A DNA stretch of 25,956 bases from Neisseria sicca 4320 (GTDB lineage: Bacteria; Pseudomonadota; Gammaproteobacteria; Burkholderiales; Neisseriaceae): NCBI RefSeq assembly GCF_000193735.1, contig NZ_AEPF01000047.1:1-25956 (forward strand), in the 5' to 3' direction. The position numbers and the translations under genes are program-made. Below the pieces are notes generated by a model. The model was given only the letters and a program-made list of their open reading frames with translations, was not told the DNA's origin and made no database searches. Of this stretch, positions 8,318 through 16,033 are shown piece by piece. Each line of letters starts with the position of its first letter. The first letter of the stretch is position 1.

Positions 8318-8360
8318 AAAAGGTCGTCTGAAAACTTGATTTCTAGTTTCAGACGACTTT
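8318..8360 (-). terminator. Inverted-DUS hairpin behind the chloride channel gene
   Basis: A perfect DUS (8321-8333) faces a one-mismatch DUS (8347-8359), forming a stem of about 14 bp with a 12-14-nt loop. It lies behind the minus-strand channel gene and also downstream of pgi, so it can serve the convergent pair. Confidence 0.65.
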
Positions 8361-8393
8361 TTCTACACATTACTTTATCGGCAATATCTGGCT

Positions 8394-9740
8394 TCACTTC
8401 TGTCCGCTTTGTTCCACCTGCCGTTTGAAGCGTGTGCCTGCGGCATGGTAGAAGGGGCGGGGGGAGAATTGGCGGGAGACTTGTGAGGCGAAGATGCAGG
8501 CGATGAGCAGCCAGAAGAGGAGGTTTTGTCCGCCGGTCATTTCCATCACGACGACGGCGGAGGTGAGCGGGGATTGGGTGGCGCCGGCGAGGAAGGCCGC
8601 CATGCAGAGGAGGACGAGGACGTGGGTGCCTTGGGCGAGTCCTGTGAGGACGGCGATGCGTTCGCCCAAGACTGCGCCTATGGTCAGGGAGGGGGTGAAG
8701 ATGCCGCCGGGGGTGCCTGCCCAGTAGCTCAGGACGGTGGAGAACCATTTGGCGACGGCGAGTCCGGCGGGGGCTTCGTGGATGCCGCGCAGGGCTTGGG
8801 CGGCTTCGTGGTAGCCTGTGCCGTAGGTTTTGCCTTGGTAAAGCGTGCCGATGGCGGCGAGCAGGATGCCGATGAGGGCGGCGGTCATCAGGGGGTGGCG
8901 GCGGATGTGTTCGCGCCATTTGGCGGGGGCGAAGGCGGTGGCGCCGAGATACAGGGTGCGCCCGAACAGTCCGCCGGCGATGCCGCACGCGAGTCCGCAG
9001 CCCAATACCCAGCCGAGCATATTGTTAAGCGCGCCACCGCTGAAGCCTGAGAAATAGGGGTTGTTGCCTTGGATGGCGACTTGGATGAAACCGGCGGCGA
9101 GAACGCCGAGCAGGATTTGCCGCTCCCAACGCAACATGACTTCGCGCCCGAGTTCTTCGATGGCGAAAATCACGCCTGCGAGCGGGGCGTTGAATGCGGC
9201 GGCAAGTCCGCCTGCCGCGCCTGCGGCGATGAGGTCGTTTTCCTGCATGCCGCGAAAGGCGAAGCCGTGTTTTTTACACCATGCGCCCCACGCGCTCATG
9301 ACTGCCGCGCCGACTTGGACGGAAGGTCCTTCACGCCCGACGGATGCGCCTGCAAACATAGCAAGGAAAGTCAGCGGGATTTTGAGGAGGGTTTCGCGGA
9401 GGCGGATCAGGCGGGTTTTGTTGGCGCCGTAGGGCAGGGCAAGACTGGCGAGCACTTGCGGGATGCCGCTGCCGGAGGTGTAGGGGGCGAAACGGCGGGT
9501 AATCCAGACGATGAGCGGCAGCCCGAAGGGTAGGGCGACCCAGGCAAACCAAGGATATTTTTGCACCAGCTCGGCGTTCATTTCCAGCGCGAAATCCGCC
9601 ATCCAGGCAAACAGGAGGGCGGTCAGTGCGACCAGTGCCGAACCTGCCAGCAAGAACAGAAAAGCAATGCTTTTACGCGAAATACGGCGGGTTTGGCGGA
9701 TTTTGTGCGTGATGTGGTAGGCGGGCGGTTTGGTCGGCAT
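8394..9740 (-). CDS. CLC-family chloride/proton antiporter
   Basis: An inner-membrane CLC protein of about 448 residues. The three chloride-pore signatures are intact: SGSGIP (89-94), GREGP (135-139) with the gating glutamate Glu137, and GGIFTP (345-350). Glu196 in AIEELG corresponds to the internal proton glutamate (Glu203 of E. coli ClcA), so this is probably a coupled Cl-/H+ exchanger rather than a passive channel. Such proteins help in acid resistance. ATG 9740 (MPTKPPAYH) is the best start; a TTG at 9836 would add a stretch that includes a DUS and does not resemble the family. No strong Shine-Dalgarno is visible. It follows ppc on the same strand after a DUS hairpin, so it is probably transcribed separately. 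Confidence 0.93.
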   Translation of the reverse strand: MPTKPPAYHITHKIRQTRRISRKSIAFLFLLAGSALVALTALLFAWMADFALEMNAELVQKYPWFAWVALPFGLPLIVWITRRFAPYTSGSGIPQVLASLALPYGANKTRLIRLRETLLKIPLTFLAMFAGASVGREGPSVQVGAAVMSAWGAWCKKHGFAFRGMQENDLIAAGAAGGLAAAFNAPLAGVIFAIEELGREVMLRWERQILLGVLAAGFIQVAIQGNNPYFSGFSGGALNNMLGWVLGCGLACGIAGGLFGRTLYLGATAFAPAKWREHIRRHPLMTAALIGILLAAIGTLYQGKTYGTGYHEAAQALRGIHEAPAGLAVAKWFSTVLSYWAGTPGGIFTPSLTIGAVLGERIAVLTGLAQGTHVLVLLCMAAFLAGATQSPLTSAVVVMEMTGGQNLLFWLLIACIFASQVSRQFSPRPFYHAAGTRFKRQVEQSGQK

Positions 9741-9760
9741 GGTATGCGGAAGTGTGGAAA

Positions 9761-9773
9761 AGGTCGTCTGAAA
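9761..9773 (+). repeat. DNA uptake sequence, unpaired
   Basis: Perfect AGGTCGTCTGAAA just upstream of the chloride antiporter start. Confidence 0.9.
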
Positions 9774-9862
9774 AGGGTTATTGCGAAAAGGAGGTTCGCG
9801 AATAAGGTAAAAATAGTCCGTAAAGAAGGGCGGCAAGCGGGGTGAAAAACAGTCTGGGTTTT

Positions 9863-9879
9863 CGCGGGTAAAGCCCGCG
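9863..9879 (+). repeat. Small dispersed hairpin repeat, copy 4 (diverged)
   Basis: CGCGGGT-AAA-GCCCGCG followed by TTAC keeps the 7-bp stem and 3-nt loop layout, with one G-T pair. Confidence 0.35.
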
Positions 9880-9900
9880 TTACGGTTTTGCGCTTGGTCT

Positions 9901-9934
9901 AAAGGTCGTCTGAAACGGTTTTCAGACGACCTTT
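9901..9934 (-). terminator. Inverted-DUS terminator of ppc
   Basis: A 15-bp perfect stem (9901-9915 and 9920-9934) with a 4-nt loop contains two convergent DUS (9903-9915, 9920-9932). It lies 12 nt behind the ppc stop, between ppc and the chloride antiporter gene. Confidence 0.75.
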
Positions 9935-11562
9935 TTTCATGCTGCCTTAACCGGTATTGCGCAAACCTTGTGCCACACCGTTGATGGTCAGGTGCACCAT
10001 CAGGAGGGTGTGCGGGTCGTGCGGGTCTTTGCGCAGGCGTTTGAGCATGGCGACTTGCAGACCGTTGAGCGCGTTCAGGTACGGAATCCGCAGGGCGAGC
10101 GAACGGGCGAGGCTGCGGTTGTCGCGCAAGAGTTCGTCGGTTTGCAGAAGGTCGAGCAGGGCTTTGCGGCTGCGTTGGTATTCTTCCTTAATCATGCCGA
10201 AGATGACGGCGGCTTTTTCGGGCGATTCGCTCAAGCCGGCGTAGTTTTCGGCGAGGGTGATGTCGGTTTTCGCCATGACTTGTTCCATATTGGAGAGCAT
10301 GGCTTGGAAGAATGGGTTGTATTGCGCGTGTTCCCGTAGGGCGGCGAGGGTTTCGGGTTTGCCTTCGCACAGGCTTTCTACCGCGCTGCCGAAGCCGTAC
10401 CAAGCGGGCAGCATGAGGCGGTTTTGCATCCATGAGAACACCCACGGTATCGCGCGCAAATCCTGTATCCGCGCCAAGGTCTTGCGGCTGGCGGGGCGGC
10501 TGCCGAGGTTGAGGGTGGCGATTTCCTGTATGGGGCTGGTTTGCAGGAAATAGTCGATGAAGTCGGGGTGGGTAATCAGTTCGCGGTAGTATTTGAACGA
10601 TACGTCCGACAATGCCTGCATGAGCGCGGGTTCGGGGTCTTTTTTGATCGGGCAGCAGGCTGGCTTCGAGCGTCGCGGCGACGAGGGTTTCGAGGTTGCG
10701 CACGGCGTTGCCGGGGTCGGCGTATTTGGCGGTGATGACTTCGCCTTGCTCGGTGATGCGGATTTGTCCCGCCACGCTGCCCGCCGGTTGGGCGAGAATG
10801 GCTTGGTAAGACGGGCCGCCGCCGCGTCCGACGCTGCCGCCGCGACCGTGGAACAGGCGCATACGGACATCGTATTTTTTGAAGAGTTCGACCAAGCCCA
10901 ATTCCGCCTGATAGAGGCACCAAGAGCTGGTAACGTAGCCGCCGTCTTTGTTGGAATCGGAATAGCCGAGCATGATTTCCTGAATGTTGTCGCGGCTTTG
11001 CAGCAGGTCGCGGTACCATTCGTTGCTGAACATGGTTTCCATGACGGGGCAGGCGTTTTCGAGGGCTTCGATGGTTTCGAAGAGCGGGACGATGTTGATG
11101 CGGCTTTGCGGTTTGCCGTTTTCAACCGTCAACAGACCGCTTTCTTTGAGCAGCAGCGCGAGCGCGAGCAGGTCGCTGGGCTGTTCGCAGTTAGAGATGA
11201 TGCTTTGGGTAACGGCGTTTTCACCGAATTCGTCTTTGATTTTGCGCGCTTCGTTGAAAATCGCCATTTCGCGGCGGGTGTGTTCGCTGTAAGTGATGAA
11301 CGGGCTGGACAGCGGCCGCTGGTGTTTCAGCTCGCGCAGCAGGACGGTTTGTTTTTCCGTTTCGGAAAGGCCGGCGTAGTCTTCCAAACCGGCGTGTTTG
11401 AAGAGTTCGGCGACGACATCGGCGTGTTTTTCCGCGTGTTGGCGCAAGTCGAGAGGCATCATGTGGAAGCCGAACACAGACACGGAGCGGATCAGGTCGG
11501 CGAGCCTGCCTTCGCCCAAAAGCGCGCTGCCGTTGTCGCACAGGGAGCGTTGCAGCTTGTAA

Positions 11563-11575
11563 AGGTCGTCTGAAA
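11563..11575 (+). repeat. DNA uptake sequence inside ppc
   Basis: Perfect DUS within coding sequence. On the ppc strand it encodes part of EFSDDLYK. Confidence 0.9.
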
Positions 11576-11953
11576 ACTCTTGCGCGGAGGCGTAAGGCAT
11601 CATGAAGCCGAATTTGCAGCCCATGCCCAAGCCGAGCGAGCGGGCTTTGCCCATGACGCGCGCCATGATGTAGGCGATGGCGCGGCGGTACGGCTCTTCG
11701 GTGCGGGCGATTTCTTCGTCGGGCGATTCGTCCGACAACGCCATCACGTCGTCGTTGACTTTGACGCGGCGGACGGAAAGCGGCAGCTCGCGGTAGAGTT
11801 TGTCGAGTTCTCCGCGGTAAAAGCGGAACACCGCGTCGCCATGTCGGCGGAAGGCGAAACGCAGGGTTTCGGCGGAGACAAACGGATTGCCGTCGCGGTC
11901 GCCGCCTATCCAGCCGCCGATTTTTAAGATGTCGGGCACGTCAACGTCAGGAT

Positions 11954-11966
11954 AGGTCGTCTGAAA
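11954..11966 (+). repeat. Second DNA uptake sequence inside ppc
   Basis: Perfect DUS in a different frame from the first, encoding part of EFQTTYP. Confidence 0.9.
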
Positions 11967-12704
11967 CTCGCGTTCCATGCTGCGGTAGAGTTTGGGCAAC
12001 GCTTCGAAGAAGCTCATCGGGAAGATGGATACGCCGTTGTTGATTTCATCGTTGACGCTGATTTTGTGGTGGCGCGTTTCGCTGGTCTGCCACAAACTCA
12101 ACAAGATAGTGTCGATTTCGCGGCGCAATTCCGCCTGCGCGTCGGGATGGGTGCAGCGTTCGCGACGTGGCAGGAGGGCGCGGATGCGGCGGTTGAAGTT
12201 CAATACGGTTTGGCGTTGCACTTCGGTCGGGTGCGCGGTCAAAACGGCGGTAACATTGGTCGTATTCAATTGTTTTTGAACCGCCTTGCCGCCGATTTTC
12301 GCCGCTTTGAGTTTGCGTACCGTTTCCGCCAGGCTGCCTTCCGCGCCGCCGTGTCCCGCCTCTTCGTGGATTTGGCGGCGGCGTTCGTGGTGTACGTCTT
12401 CGGCGATGTTCAGAATCTGCGCAAATAGGCCGCAGGCAAGCGTCAGGTCGTGGGTTTGCTGTTCGTCCAGTTGCGGCAAAACCTTCTCAATCAAAGCCGC
12501 GCTGTCATCCGAAGTGGACAACAGTTTGACCGTTTCCAACACCAACGGCGAGGCTTCTTCGTGCAGAAGTTTATACAAAGACTGTTTTAAAAATTCCGCG
12601 TCTGCTGCCAGAGCCGCGTCCTTGGGATTGTTCAGGATATGCAGTTGCATGATTTTCTCTCTTTATTTATTTATCTCAAAAACAAACGTAAAACATTGTA
12701 TAGC

Positions 12705-12717
12705 AGGTCGTCTGAAA
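12705..12717 (+). repeat. DNA uptake sequence upstream of ppc
   Basis: Perfect AGGTCGTCTGAAA about 55 nt ahead of the ppc start. The rest of the gap from 12651 to 12878 shows no gene. Confidence 0.9.
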
Positions 12718-12878
12718 CCGCCATCGGAAAAGGTGTTGCAAAACGCCGAAACTGGATGCAACCCGCGTACGCACAAGACAAGCCGTTAATTGCTTAACAA
12801 AACCGCCCGTGCATTTCAGTCCGATTATTCTACCGCTTGTATCCGCAGCATAGTCCGAAGCGCAGAAATCCCGTAAAA

Positions 12879-12985
12879 TATAGTGGATTAACTTTAAACC
12901 AGTACGGCGTTACCTCGCCTTGCCGTACTATCTGTACTGTCTGCGGCTTCGTCGCCTTGTCCTGATTTAAATTTAATCCACTATA
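12879..12985 (-). mobile_element. Short Correia-type element, copy 1
   Basis: A 107-bp element with near-perfect inverted ends (TATAGTGGATTAA ... TTAATCCACTATA) and the Correia core (GACAAGGCGACGAAGCCGC in reverse here). It is the short, internally deleted class of these non-autonomous MITE-like elements of Neisseria. In reverse complement it differs from copy 3 (19116-19222) at one base. Both ends can form outward -10-like boxes with flanking DNA: TATACT (12982-12987) toward moaC and TATATT (minus strand, 12877-12882) toward ppc. Confidence 0.88.
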
Positions 12986-13021
12986 CTACGACATAAAATC
13001 CTATTTTCACGCAGGCACAGT

Positions 13022-13498
13022 ATGTTCAACTTCAATTCCGTACGCGAAAACGACAAACGCCCATCCACCGTCCGCACCGCCGTAGCAAGCGGCTCCATCA
13101 ATATGAGTACCTCCGCCATCAAAGTTTTAGCGGAAAACGCCACCCAAAACGCAGGCATCCTCAACGTTGCCCGTGTTGCCGCCGTCCAAGGCATCAAGCA
13201 GGTCGGACTGATTGTCCCGCTTTACCAACCCGCCGTCTTGCAACACGTCCGCGTCGATTTCGATGTCGATCTCGAACTCGCCTACGTCAAAGCCACCGTT
13301 ACCGTTACCTCGGAAGGCGGCAAAAGCATCACGACCGAAGCCGTTACCGGCGTCAACGTCGCCCTCATGTCCATCTACGACATGATGAAAGAAGTCGATC
13401 AGTCGATGATGATGACCCGCATCCACCTCGAATCCGAAAGCGGCGGCGAACGCGGTCCGTTCGTATTCGACGATGCCTACGAAAACATCGATTTCTGA
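13022..13498 (+). CDS. moaC: MoaC-family protein lacking two catalytic residues
   Basis: A 158-residue homologue of MoaC, which with MoaA makes cyclic pyranopterin monophosphate in molybdenum-cofactor synthesis. It aligns without gaps (offset 8) to E. coli MoaC as I recall it, over residues 51-131: ARVAAVQGIKQ, the LIVPLYQP segment, ITTEAVTGVNVALMSIYDMMKEVD and the late SGGERG. Glu106, Asp120 and Lys123 match Glu114, Asp128 and Lys131. However, catalytic Lys51 (KGDV) is Asn43 here (QNAG), His77 of LCHP is Gln69 (LYQP), and GGKSG is GGERG. It is probably not a standard enzyme and may be a regulatory or divergent paralogue. No other mo gene is nearby. AGGC lies ahead of the start, a Correia element directly upstream and an inverted-DUS terminator downstream. 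Confidence 0.75.
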   Translation: MFNFNSVRENDKRPSTVRTAVASGSINMSTSAIKVLAENATQNAGILNVARVAAVQGIKQVGLIVPLYQPAVLQHVRVDFDVDLELAYVKATVTVTSEGGKSITTEAVTGVNVALMSIYDMMKEVDQSMMMTRIHLESESGGERGPFVFDDAYENIDF

Positions 13499-13504
13499 TT
13501 GAAC

Positions 13505-13559
13505 AAACAAAAAGGTCGTCTGAAAACCCGGTTTGAGGTTTCAGACGACCTTTTTGTTT
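13505..13559 (+). terminator. Inverted-DUS terminator of the MoaC-family gene
   Basis: A 21-bp perfect stem (13505-13525 and 13539-13559) with a 13-nt loop contains DUS at 13513-13525 and 13539-13551 and T5 in the right arm. It begins 6 nt after the stop. Confidence 0.88.
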
Positions 13560-13924
13560 ACGCTAAAGCTTTGCTATAAAAGGCTTTCGGTCGGTGAACT
13601 ATTTCTGCCGGATACGGTCTTCTTTTGGCATTTCCGTATGCGGCAATGGTTTCATCAGGAATTGTTAGCATTCCAAAACTTCGTTATACTTATAAAGTAT
13701 TAGTTATTTTGTATTAATTTATAGTATGGTGGATTAAACTTAAATCAGGACAAGGCGACGAAGCCGCAGACAGTACAGATAGTACGGCAAGGCGAGGCAA
13801 CGCCGTACTGGTTTAAATTTAATCTACTATAAATTCAAATCAAATAGGGGATGCCTATGTCGTCATTCCCATGTGGGCAGGCGTTTTCTAATTTCAATCC
13901 ACGATAAAACAACAGAGAGAATTT
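13560..13924. other. Gene-free gap holding a Correia element
   Basis: No credible gene. 13560-13724 becomes AT-rich toward the element. 13725-13831 is Correia copy 2. 13845-13900 contains GTCATTCCC followed by GTGGGCAGGCG, vaguely like the edge of the dRS3/NIME repeats of Neisseria but too diverged to call. Confidence 0.5.
13725..13831 (+). mobile_element. Short Correia-type element, copy 2
   Basis: A 107-bp element in the same orientation as copy 3 and opposite to copy 1. It differs from copy 3 at about four bases, including TATGGTGG at the left end and AATCTACTATA at the right end. The right end with flanking DNA creates TATAAA (13828-13833), a possible -10 for the gene at 13925. Confidence 0.88.
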
Positions 13925-15337
13925 ATGGACATATCCCAACCCGGTCCCCGTTCCGAACAACAAGCGAACCGCCGCTATCTGACCGTGTGGCGGTGGCATT
14001 TTTATTTCGGACTTCTGGTCGCCCCTTTTCTGACACTGCTTGCCATCACAGGTCTGGGAATGCTGCTCTTTGCCAACATTACCGGCAAAGAGGGCGAGCG
14101 TATAAACGTTACCCCGCAGGCGCAAGTGCAGCCTTTGTCGGCACAGGCGGAAGCAGCGCGGCAGTCTGTTAATGCCGAAACCGCGTCGGTGGTGCAATAT
14201 GTCGCGCCGCACGCCAATGATATGGTTGCCGTGTTCCGTGTGGACAATGGCGACAAGGCAATGATGGTTGCCGTTGATCCCTACACGGCGAAGGTCGTCA
14301 ATTCAACGCCGCGCAATGACGGCTGGTATCACATCATGGACGAAATCCACGGGGATATGATGATCGGTCCGGTGGGTGACTATATACTGGAAACAGCGGC
14401 TTCGCTGACTATCCTGATGATTATTACTGGGATTTACCTGTGGTGGGCGAAACAGCGCAGCCTGAAATCCATGCTTGTACCGAAAGCAGGCAAAGGGCGA
14501 ACATGGTGGCGCAGCATGCACGGCGCATTCGGCACTTGGGTTTCTTTGCTTCTATTGCTGTTCTGCCTGTCGGGCGTTGCTTGGGCGGGTATTTGGGGCG
14601 GTAAGCTGGTTCAGTCTTGGAGCCAATTCCCTGCCGGTAAATGGGGCGTCGAACCGAACCCTGTATCTACCTTGCCGACCCACGGCGATGTCTTGAACGA
14701 CGGTAAAATCAAAGAAGTACCGTGGGTTCTGGAGCTTACGCCTATGCCTGTTTCCGGTACGACGAAGGGCGAAAACGGCATCAATCCGAGCGAACCGATG
14801 ACTTTGGAAACGGTTGACCGCTTTGCCCGCGAAATTGGTTTTGAAGGCCGCTATAAGCTCAATCTGCCTAAAGGCGAAACGGGCGTGTGGACGCTGTCTC
14901 AGGACTCGATGAGCTACGATATGCCCAGCCCGACCGCCGACCGTACGGTACACATCGATCAATACAGCGGCAAAGTCCTTGCCGACATCCATTACGACGA
15001 TTACAACTTCTTCGGCAAATTCATGGCAGTCAGCATCGCGCTGCACATCGGTACGATGGGTTGGTGGAGTGTGTTGGCGAACGTTTTGTTCTGCTTGGCG
15101 GTCATCTTCATCTGCGTCAGCGGCTGCGTGATGTGGTGGAAACGCCGTCCTGCCAAAGCGGGCGGACTGGTTCCTCCGGCGCAGAAAATCGAGCTGCCGG
15201 TATGGTGGGCAATGGCTGTGCCGCTTTTGATTGTGGCGGTATTGTTCCCGACCGCCATCGCCGCCATCGCCGTGATTTGGATTTTGGATACGGCTTTGCT
15301 GTCGCGGATTCCGGCGCTGTCGCGGTGGTTCAAATAA
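13925..15337 (+). CDS. PepSY-associated transmembrane protein, PiuB-like
   Basis: A 470-residue inner-membrane protein of the PepSY-TM family. Helices are visible near residues 28-50 (FGLLVAPFLTLLAITGLGML), 155-177 (ETAASLTILMIITGIYLWWA), 203-225, 365-405 (two, in the LHIGTMGWWSVLANVLF and IFICVSGCVMWWKRRP region) and 425-455. Periplasmic loops between them carry PepSY-like stretches (VVQYVAPHANDMVAVFRV; RTVHIDQYSGKVLADIHYDDY). Histidines that recur in the family lie at helix edges (DEIHGDMM, SMHGAFG, IALHIGTMG) and may bind heme or metal. Relatives are often iron-regulated and linked to ferric-siderophore uptake or reduction, but no Fur site is evident here. GAGAG precedes the ATG, and a Correia element ends 93 nt upstream. 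Confidence 0.87.
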   Translation: MDISQPGPRSEQQANRRYLTVWRWHFYFGLLVAPFLTLLAITGLGMLLFANITGKEGERINVTPQAQVQPLSAQAEAARQSVNAETASVVQYVAPHANDMVAVFRVDNGDKAMMVAVDPYTAKVVNSTPRNDGWYHIMDEIHGDMMIGPVGDYILETAASLTILMIITGIYLWWAKQRSLKSMLVPKAGKGRTWWRSMHGAFGTWVSLLLLLFCLSGVAWAGIWGGKLVQSWSQFPAGKWGVEPNPVSTLPTHGDVLNDGKIKEVPWVLELTPMPVSGTTKGENGINPSEPMTLETVDRFAREIGFEGRYKLNLPKGETGVWTLSQDSMSYDMPSPTADRTVHIDQYSGKVLADIHYDDYNFFGKFMAVSIALHIGTMGWWSVLANVLFCLAVIFICVSGCVMWWKRRPAKAGGLVPPAQKIELPVWWAMAVPLLIVAVLFPTAIAAIAVIWILDTALLSRIPALSRWFK

Positions 15338-15372
15338 CGGTTTGAACCGTTTCCCGCAAACCGATGTACAGC

Positions 15373-15387
15373 GTGGGCAATGCCCAC
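15373..15387 (+). repeat. Small dispersed hairpin repeat, copy 5
   Basis: GTGGGC-AAT-GCCCAC, flanked by GC on the left so that in reverse it reads GCCCACGCTGTAC, like the other copies. Confidence 0.4.
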
Positions 15388-15403
15388 AAATAGGATGGGT
15401 TTG

Positions 15404-15444
15404 AAGGTCGTCTGAAAATCCGATTTTGGTTTTCAGACGACCTT
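15404..15444 (+). terminator. Inverted-DUS terminator of the PepSY gene
   Basis: A 15-bp stem (15404-15418 and 15430-15444) contains DUS at 15405-15417 and 15431-15443, about 67 nt after the stop; TTTCC and later T-rich DNA follow. Confidence 0.8.
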
Positions 15445-15529
15445 TCCTTATTTTTATCCCGCGGTTTTCCTTTTCCGCCCGCTTCGGTATCATACCGCCT
15501 GTCTGTTTATCCCCAACGGAATCCCGATT

Positions 15530-16033
15530 ATGTCTGACTGGTCCCTCCCCGATTTCGAACGCAAAATCTGCCCGCCCGAAGAATTGGCGCAGCGTCTGCA
15601 CGAGCTTCCCCGTCCGCTGGTATTTACCAACGGCTGTTTCGATATTCTGCACAGGGGGCATGTTACCTATCTGGCGCAGGCTCGATCGGCGGGGGCTGCG
15701 TTGGTGCTGGCTTTGAACACGGATGCGTCCGTGCGCCGTTTGGGCAAGGGGGACGACCGCCCCGTCAACCCGCTGGAAAACCGCGCGGCGGTGGCGGCTG
15801 CGTTGGCAAGCGTGGATTTGGTTACTTGGTTTGACGAAGACACGCCCGCCGAGCTGATCGAACAAATCAAACCCGACATCCTGATTAAGGGCGGCGACTG
15901 GCCGGTCGAAAAAATCGTCGGCGCGCAAGAAACGCTGGCGCGCGGCGGCAAAGTGTTTTCCATTCCGTTCCTGCACCAGACTTCCACCACGAAAACACTG
16001 GAAAAAATCCGCGCAGCCGAGGGCGGCAAATGA
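15530..16033 (+). CDS. rfaE2: D-glycero-beta-D-manno-heptose 1-phosphate adenylyltransferase
   Basis: A 167-residue cytidylyltransferase-fold enzyme that adds AMP from ATP to heptose 1-phosphate, forming ADP-heptose for the lipooligosaccharide inner core. The nucleotide-binding signature FTNGCFDILHRGHVTYL is complete, with HRGH equivalent to the HxGH motif. DILIKGGDWPVEKIVGA and the late TSTTKTLEKI, both typical of RfaE2, follow. It corresponds to the C-terminal half of E. coli HldE; the kinase half is separate, as usual in Neisseria. Its stop overlaps the next start (ATGA, 16030-16033), so it is translationally coupled to the biotin ligase / pantothenate kinase gene. Confidence 0.95.
   Translation: MSDWSLPDFERKICPPEELAQRLHELPRPLVFTNGCFDILHRGHVTYLAQARSAGAALVLALNTDASVRRLGKGDDRPVNPLENRAAVAAALASVDLVTWFDEDTPAELIEQIKPDILIKGGDWPVEKIVGAQETLARGGKVFSIPFLHQTSTTKTLEKIRAAEGGK

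Larger units (their letters stand above)
8083..8342 (+). repeat. 32-bp direct repeat pair between pgi and the chloride channel gene
   Basis: A 32-bp segment at 8083-8114 is repeated exactly at 8311-8342 (CAAACATAAA, then a DUS, then ACTTGATTT). Similarity extends about 5 bp further upstream with one difference. Each copy forms the left arm of a DUS hairpin. The roughly 200 bp between them hold two small hairpin repeats and one DUS and no gene. Confidence 0.85.
9947..12650 (-). pseudogene. ppc: Phosphoenolpyruvate carboxylase with one frameshift
   Basis: PEP carboxylase converts PEP and bicarbonate to oxaloacetate, the main anaplerotic reaction. The N-terminal part (12650 to about 10640, 670 residues) carries LTAHPTE with catalytic His140, GYSDSNKDGG and FHGRGGSVGRGGGP. 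The C-terminal part continues in another frame (KDPEPALMQALSDVSFKYYREL to the conserved end RNTG). The two halves join at a run of six T on the plus strand (10640-10645; AAAAAA in the mRNA). Removing one base gives LLPDQKDPEPALMQ and a protein of about 900 residues, the normal family length. As written, the upper frame runs on into unrelated sequence and would lose the C-terminal catalytic region. An assembly or sequencing error is possible. A terminator hairpin follows; a Correia element lies about 230 bp upstream. Confidence 0.92.

Noticed and set aside
9741..9836. TTG start extending the chloride antiporter
   Set aside because: The extension includes a DUS and does not resemble CLC N-termini; ATG 9740 gives the usual length.
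10630..10660. Programmed ribosomal frameshift in ppc
   Set aside because: The codons CAA AAA AGA do not match the A AAA AAG slippery heptamer in the needed frame, no stimulatory structure was evident, and PEP carboxylase is not known to use frameshifting.
13845..13900. dRS3/NIME repeat upstream of the PepSY gene
   Set aside because: Only the ATTCCC half is recognisable; the matching GGGAAT half and spacing are missing.
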